DNA of 64,000 nucleotides from Prinia subflava. Taxonomy: Eukaryota; Chordata; Aves; Passeriformes; Cisticolidae. The DNA lies in assembly GCF_021018805.1 (NCBI RefSeq), contig NW_026960608.1, forward strand, positions 3,410,001-3,474,000, in the 5' to 3' direction. Position 1 is the stretch's first letter; the number at the start of each line of letters is the position of its first letter. Below, in pieces: positions 58,716 through 64,000 of this stretch. The position numbers were made by a program, and so were the translations under genes. The notes beneath the pieces were generated by a model. It did no database searches, was not told the origin of the DNA, and saw nothing but the letters and a program-made list of their open reading frames with translations.

Positions 58716-59405
58716 CAACAAAGGAAGCCAACCTTGTGGTTGGTATCTACTATAGGCCACCAGATTAAGAGGATGAGGTCGACGTAAGAAATCAGGCAAG
58801 TTAGGCGGGACATGAGCGTTGCTGAGTAAGGGCCTTCTCTTCTGGTTGAGCTGAAGCATGAAGTGGACATGCATAGGTATTGGAAGCAGGGACACGCATT
58901 CTGGGAAGAATCTAAAGATGCTGCCCAGGTCTGTAGGGATGGGATCAGAAAAGCTAAGGCAAAGCTGGAGCTGAATTTGGCAGGGGATGTAAAGAATCAT
59001 AAGATGGGCTTCCACAGGTGCATTGGTCAGAAAATAAGGCTAAAGAAAGCGTACGCCAACCCACATTCCCTTCCTCCCTCCCCCCCTGCCCCCGCTGATA
59101 AATAAGCCAGGAGGTCTAGTGGCCAGTAACATGGAGAAGGCTGTGATACTCGGCGAGTCGTTTTCCTCTGTTTTCACTGGCATGGTTACCAAACCTCTTG
59201 AGACCCTGAACCTCAAGGCAGGGACTTGGGGAACAAAGTCCCTTCCATCATAGGAAACGATCTGTTTTGAGACCACCCGAGGAACCTGTGGATACACAAG
59301 TCCTGCACCTGGGGAGGCACAACGCCATGCACCAGTACATGCTGGAGGTCGATTGGCTGGAAAGCAGCTTTGCAAAATAGGACGACGTGCCCTTGCCGCA
59401 AAGGC
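58716..59405 (+). mobile_element. CR1 ORF2 fragment, sense, unit 4/5 boundary
   Basis: Same fragment. It has cgatctg near 59260 as in units 3 and 4, but ctggggagg near 59310 and cggcgag near 59151 as in units 1 and 2. Confidence 0.7.
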
Positions 59406-59892
59406 GGCCAAGGATCTCCTTAGCCCAATATCGAGGAAAGCAGGGTTTATATATGTTACAAGATAGATGTGTGGGCCATTCAAGGTGCTCACTGTCCCCG
59501 GAGCTGCAGGGCACAGCAGACCACCCTTGGGCAGATTTGAGGGCGCTGCCTATTTTTCTAAAAGCCTCCTATCCAGCCTAACGCAAATCCTACTATCTTG
59601 AACCCTCAAGCCAGCAGTGCCGAACGCACGCTTTGTATTTTATTTGCTTCCAGGAGACGTGCAGCTTAGAAACGTCTGCAATGGAAGTGGGGCTTTCAGC
59701 AAACAGTGTAGAGCAACTTCTGTTGGTTTTTCAAAATGTCCCGAGAAGTTAAGGGCAGGCCTGCCCTGCCCTGGCCAAAGCAGTCATTTGACTGAAGGGA
59801 GCAGCACCAAAAAGGCACAGGCACCTTTGGGGTGGACTTGATGCGGTAACAAATAACAAGAAATAGTGTTTGTAGCTACTACAGCCTCTTCT

Positions 59893-60560
59893 GCGACCTC
59901 GTAGCCCGCCCTCAGGGTCGCAGCACTACACGGGGCAGGTCCCTCGGCGCCTCGAGGGCCCCAGGTCGACGAGAGAGGACTCTCCAAGGGGGCGGGGAAA
60001 AGCGAAAGAGACAGGCGGGACAGCAAATGGAGACGCGGGCCACGATCCGTCGGCCCAATGGGCGCCGCGGAGGGCCGGGCTTAGTGGAGGAAGTGTCGGG
60101 GCGGACACGGGCTTTGTCCTTGGCTGACGAGAGTATCGGGGTGCTGGCCTCTCGCCCTGGTGGCGCCACTACCGTCTTCGGAAAGATTATCAGCAAGGCG
60201 TTTCTGTGGTCTCGTCAGCGACGAGGACTAGGAGGTAGCCTCGGCTTTGCTCTCTGTGCGCGGTTCCTCTTCCCTTCCCCCTCCTCCCGCGCTTGCGGGC
60301 ATCTGAGCCGAGGACACCCGGTGCGCGGTACCCGGGCGCGCGGCAGGGCGCGCGGCGGCGCTGCTGCTGCGGGTGGGTGGGTGCAGGGACGCGGGACGGA
60401 CGGGGCCTCTCTGGGTTGTGGCGCTCTCTACTGCACCGTCCCCATAGCTTGTTCTGTGCCGCACCCCCACCCCTCCGGCTGCCGCGGGCGTACTGGGTTG
60501 CAAGTGTTGTCCGGACTCGCCTCGTATCCCACCCCCACCGTGTCGTGTGTGCGCGCGTAG
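59893..60560 (+). promoter_or_regulatory. CpG island promoter of HINTW, unit 5
   Basis: GC box in the unit-1 form at 59988-59997; CCAAT box at 60055-60059. Three GGGT copies at 60371-60382. Private cctcgaggg for ccccgaggg near 59950 creates a CTCGAG. Confidence 0.75.
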
Positions 60561-61480
60561 AGAAGGACCTCCGAAGGTAACTTGGTCTCAATGTGTCTCC
60601 TAACAGCATCGATGAGGTTATGCAGCTTGGCTGTGCTAGGCTTTGGTTCTGAACCCCCAAACTGGATTATGAGGGCAAGGAATTACATCTTTCTCTAGTT
60701 AAAAAAAAAAAAAAAAAAGCAAAAAAATTACAAGGTGGTCATTATGCAGGCTGCAATAGCTTTCCAGAACTCGTTTCTTTGGGGAAATAAGACCGTGATA
60801 ACAGCATGCTTGCAAGGGTCACGAGTGTTGGTACTGGAAACTGGAGTGAGCTGCTTAGACCGGGGGAAAAAGAATACAGGCGTTGCCTATGCGATGTTAA
60901 CTTTAAGGTAATATCCCATGTGATTTAGTACTTAAAATGCTGAAAGTTAGCAGTTAGGGATTCTTTCTGCTTTTGAAGGTAGGGTTTGCATGCAGTATAG
61001 AAGACAGACTCGTCCCATGCACTTGCAGGCTTCCTGGCATTATGCGTGTGTTCGATGCTTGAGCTCCCTGTCCTGTGGAAAATGAATGGCCGCTGCTCTT
61101 CCATTTCACTAAACTCTTTGCTGATTCAGTTAAGCCATTTGTCTTCAGTCTCTGCGTGGACCACATCCAGTAGAAAAACTGCTCAGGAAAGGATCGGTCC
61201 CAACTAAAACATACTGGAGCTTGTTAATCGCAAGTAGTGGCCTGTCTCCTTCCCCCATGGTCTTGCATGACGAATCCCACTTCTAGAGGGGGCTCTGTAA
61301 ATATACTGTATTTTGGGTACAGAAAGCATAATAATCATGCAAGAAAAATCAATGTTCTGACTTGTCTTTGGGGTATCTGGTAATCTGCTTCTGTAGGAGT
61401 TCAGCGGGGCAGATGGGTTTGCATAAGCTATTGCCTTTCTCTGAAGCCGGTTATGTTTTAAGTGTTTACTCTTCCTCCAG

Positions 61481-61586
61481 TGCCGTTCGTTCCTTGATCG
61501 TTTTGCCCCTAGACGCGACACTTTTCCTAGTCATGCCTAAGGAGCCAATTATCGAGTTGTCTGGAGCAGGAGATTCTGGTGAATCT
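61481..61586 (+). other. HINTW: HINTW exon 2, unit 5
   Basis: Mosaic: gtgccgttcg as in units 1/3/4, followed within ten bases by the TTG of unit 2. Confidence 0.85.
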
Positions 61587-62387
61587 GTAAGTACTGTGGG
61601 AGTTTTCTGTGTGCTAAACTGTACCTGTAGATAGTTCCTCATTTACTAGACTCTTTCCCATCCCCCCTTTCCCCCTTGATAGGGCACAGTAGGCTACTTT
61701 GGGTTTTCTGGCGCTATCATCTCTTGCCTCTGGCTTGTAATGGAGTTGAGCTTTTTGACTAAAAGCAGTGCGATAAAGCAATGCTAGTCCCTGGGTGTGT
61801 ACTTCTGGTGCAAAGCGCCATGTTGTTTTGGAGTGCAGTCTGGTGCCTAATGTTGTGGTTTAGAGTCAGAGTAGTAGTCCTAACATGGAGAAGAGGGCTT
61901 GGGGTTTTTGGCAGGTCCGGGGCAAGGAAGGGCAAAGCTGGTTGAGTGGTGCTGGATGTTTTGCTTTAAGCTGTAAAAGCCATGTTCAAAGACACTGTAA
62001 ACCCACGCAAAAGGCAGCCAAAAGTTTATTTTCCAGCCGGATTGGTTATGTTGCCTGAAGACACAATGGGGGCTTTAACGCGGAGACAGTGTCAGCTTCT
62101 GTGGCTGTTTTGTAGTCCTTTGGTGTCTATCTTGAGAAAAATTGCCTAGCTCTCTTTTGCCCCTATAGCGTGCATAATTGGTCTTTGTAGCTTTGCTTGG
62201 AAAGCTTTAGTTGCCAGTGTTTGGACGGCCGTTAATTTGGCCATGCAATGGTTGAACTGCTAGGAATTGGCTAGCTGCTTTCTCTGGGTGGTTCTCTGCT
62301 CTCATTCCTTCCCTTCCTGCCCTCTCCCCTCTTGTTCCTTTATTCTTTTTATTTTACTTATTTATGGGTTTGTACTTCCTTCTCCAG

Positions 62388-62552
62388 CTTCTTGGGCATG
62401 TCGTGATTTTTGGCGAGATGTGTGTTGCTCACCTGGGCCTGACCAATGGATTCCGGATGGTTGTGGATGAAGGGCCCGAGGGTGGGCAGTCTGTCTCTCG
62501 CATGCATCTACCCGTTCTGGGTGGCGGTCAGTTGGGCTGGCCGCCTGGCTAA
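62388..62552 (+). other. HINTW: HINTW exon 3, unit 5
   Basis: Open to TAA at 62550. Private GTT-to-TTT change near 62407. Confidence 0.9.
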
Positions 62553-63234
62553 GATTTTGGCACCGCAAGAGTTGCTGCACGTGTACAAATCGCCGCTGAA
62601 TGGATTTCGTCTGTTGCCCATCAATCTAGCGGCTTTTGATGTGTAATTTTTTTTTTGCCGTGCGTCTGTGGAAGGTAACAAAAGCTTTGAGCAGCAGTTG
62701 CACAATAAAGATTTGTCATGGGGATATCATCTCTGTCTTTTGAGTCTTACTGAGGGGAAGTAGTTCTGCAAGTTCAAACGGTGTCTCCCCGAAATGCAAG
62801 TATGTGGAATGTTTCAGCCAGATAACAGCATTTCAGAGATAGATGATGATTTGCCTGTTATTAGAAGCATGAAGCTGGAAGCGCTGCTTAGCAGTCTCTC
62901 GCGTCTTGTAGGAAGCAAAGTCTTAGCTCTTTGGCAGTGGTACGCCAACGTACAGAAAGCCCCTATGTAGGCTGCTGCTAAAAGTGTAGAAGATACTGTG
63001 TGTGAGGCTACATGCATGCTTTCCAAGGGTGGATTCAGCATGGTGCACTGTGTTGGAAGCATCCACCTCCTGTTGGACCTGGGTGTCCTGGTTACATGAG
63101 TAGGGTGCCAGTTTAGCACTGTGTGCATGTAAGCCAACTGTATTGTACCACCCTCTGTGTCATTCCTGATGACCTGCTAACGATGGATCACTTGAAGTAG
63201 CTGATTATTATACACCCAACACCTGAGGCTACAA

Positions 63235-63813
63235 GATGGGTGTTAAATGAGATAAGGGAGAAGAAGCAACCCTTCCCAGGCAGGGTAGTGTTTTTCTTTT
63301 TCTTCACACAAACGACTTAGCCATGATAAGTGCTTCCTCTGGGGAAGCACCAGCACATTCCCACCCAGCCTGAGGGGTCATCTCTGCTAATGGGCCATAA
63401 TGGACTCAATGGCACTAGGATCATAGGCAGCTGCAGTGACTTAGACCATCAAAGACTCCCAAAATATCCCATGACTCACAGTATTACATTCCTCCACTGT
63501 GAAACTCCCTGTCCTGGGGGAGGTACTGAGCATTCCCACTTGAACCTGTGCTTATATATCTATATCTATATATCTATATCTATATATCTATATAGATATA
63601 GATATCTTTGGGTTTGGGGACTTTGGGCACCACCACTCGACAGATCCGAAGGAGGACCACTACTTCAACAGGACTGTGACCATCACTCTGACCAGCAGGG
63701 TGCCAGTTTATACTCTGACATTGTGGGTTAAAACCAGTTCTCTCTGTATCGTTGTATTTATTGTAACCTGTTTAGTAAATTGTAACTCCGACCTGTAATC
63801 TCTCTTGAGGCAG
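63235..63813 (+). mobile_element. Probable passerine solo LTR with TATATC tract, unit 5
   Basis: TATATC tract of 54 bp (63553-63606), a single minisatellite copy, and ctctgacattgtgggtt near 63713. From about 63814 to the window end the sequence is unassigned flank that precedes the antisense CR1 in other units. Confidence 0.45.
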
Positions 63814-64000
63814 ATGTGTGGGGTTGATTTCTCCATACGGTTTACATTTGTACCAGCATGCTGGGTGATTGCCATAGGTTTTAGAAGTCTCTGGCACCTG
63901 GTGGAATTTTATGTCTCGCCTCGCAGGCAAGGTTTTGGATGCTTAGCTCCAAGCCGAAGAGAGCCAAGGGTTATGAAACCCAGATCCGCTGGAGAGTTGT

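Larger units (their letters stand above)
43741..58886 (+). repeat. Array unit 4 (long form)
   Basis: Shares with unit 3 the 803-bp segment (51776-52578), the 60-bp duplication (52773-52892) and four GGGT copies (45225-45240). At other sites in the ERVL it matches unit 1 (TGG at 53663) or unit 2 (aaaagtg near 54905). It has a private extra GAA near 54070. In the sequence downstream of HINTW it matches unit 5 instead. Confidence 0.95.
60120..62709 (+). pseudogene. HINTW: HINTW-like gene, unit 5: frame broken
   Basis: Exons 60120-60234, 61481-61586 and 62388-62552; poly(A) signal at 62704-62709. The AAG|GTAACT donor of units 3/4 is present, but three GGGT copies end the exon 1 frame at TAG 60558. 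The exon 2 start is TTG at 61494, as in unit 2. Exon 3 has Val to Phe in H-V-V-I-F-G-E-M, and HIT remnant R-M-H-L-P-V-L. Confidence 0.8.
1..64000 (+). repeat. Head-to-tail HINTW-bearing macrosatellite array
   Basis: The same sequence recurs in direct orientation with unit starts at 1, 14311, 28587, 43741 and 58887, giving periods of 14310, 14276, 15154 and 15146 bp. Most of the extra length of units 3 and 4 is an 812-bp indel plus a 60-bp tandem duplication. No inverted copy is seen, so this is a direct array rather than a palindrome. Each unit has one HINT-family gene and the same set of nested transposable elements. Both window ends fall inside a unit, so the array extends beyond the window on both sides. 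Confidence 0.97.
58887..64000 (+). repeat. Array unit 5 (partial, cut by window end)
   Basis: Covers the CR1 fragment, CpG island, complete HINTW gene and LTR/TATATC block. It ends just before the antisense CR1, at the equivalent of about 5134 in unit 1. It has three GGGT copies. HINTW exon 2 combines the unit-2 TTG with the unit-1/3/4 version of a SNP a few bases upstream, so it is a mosaic. Confidence 0.95.

Noticed and set aside
28587..58886. Units as pure assembly duplication artefacts
   Set aside because: Each unit has private substitutions and indels. An assembly error cannot be fully excluded without reads, but exact duplication of one locus does not explain the differences.
1..64000. 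CRISPR array or prokaryotic operon
   Set aside because: The repeat unit is 14-15 kb with introns, CpG islands, LINEs and ERVs; there are no short spaced repeats, Shine-Dalgarno sites or bacterial genes.
1..64000. Palindromic (inverted) amplicon structure
   Set aside because: All five units are in the same orientation and no reverse-complement copy of any gene block is present in the window.

Overview
The window is vertebrate DNA, most likely from the female-specific W chromosome of a songbird (Passeriformes). It holds a head-to-tail tandem array of a 14-15 kb unit: four full units and one partial unit, taking position 1 as an arbitrary origin (1-14310, 14311-28586, 28587-43740, 43741-58886, 58887-64000). 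All units lie in the same orientation and are nearly identical by eye. Each carries one copy of a three-exon gene of the HINT (histidine triad nucleotide-binding protein) family. A degenerate, tandemly amplified HINT gene is the hallmark of HINTW, the ampliconic gene of the avian W. The songbird assignment comes from passerine-type LTRs, an avian ERVL provirus and CR1 LINE fragments. W linkage is inferred from gene identity and amplification, not shown directly.

Layout of a unit (unit 1 coordinates): a sense CR1 ORF2 fragment (continues to about 520); a CpG island with GC box and CCAAT box (1008-1675); the HINTW gene (exon 1 from about 1235, exon 2 2595-2700, exon 3 3505-3669, poly(A) signal 3821-3826); an LTR-like block with a TATATC microsatellite and a 23-bp minisatellite (about 4353-4950); an antisense CR1 fragment split by a 265-bp insert (about 5140-5765); a decayed ERVL provirus (about 6218-13094); a CR1 endonuclease-region fragment (13095-13335); an unassigned 800-bp block; and the sense CR1 again (14140 onward). 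The 5' LTR of the provirus is split by a 1171-bp element. Its integrase is split by a 725-bp solo LTR. In units 3 and 4 its gag region also carries an 803-bp LTR-like segment and a 60-bp duplication.

The HINTW copies are not equivalent. In every copy the HINT start codon ATG is TTG, the ancestral exon 1/exon 2 junction is frameshifted, and the HIT motif keeps only its middle histidine. In units 3 and 4, a fourth copy of a GGGT tetranucleotide in the CpG island changes the frame. A long exon 1 ending at a downstream GTAACT donor then joins exons 2 and 3 as one open frame of 275 codons. Units 1, 2 and 5, with three GGGT copies, cannot do this. Units 1, 3 and 4 also keep an ATG in exon 2 that could start an 85-residue exon 2-3 product.

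Variants shared between units fall into all three possible pairings of units 1-4, which no single tree explains. This points to unequal exchange or gene conversion within the array. The provirus LTRs differ from each other far more than the units do, so the transposon scaffold is older than the present homogenised array.
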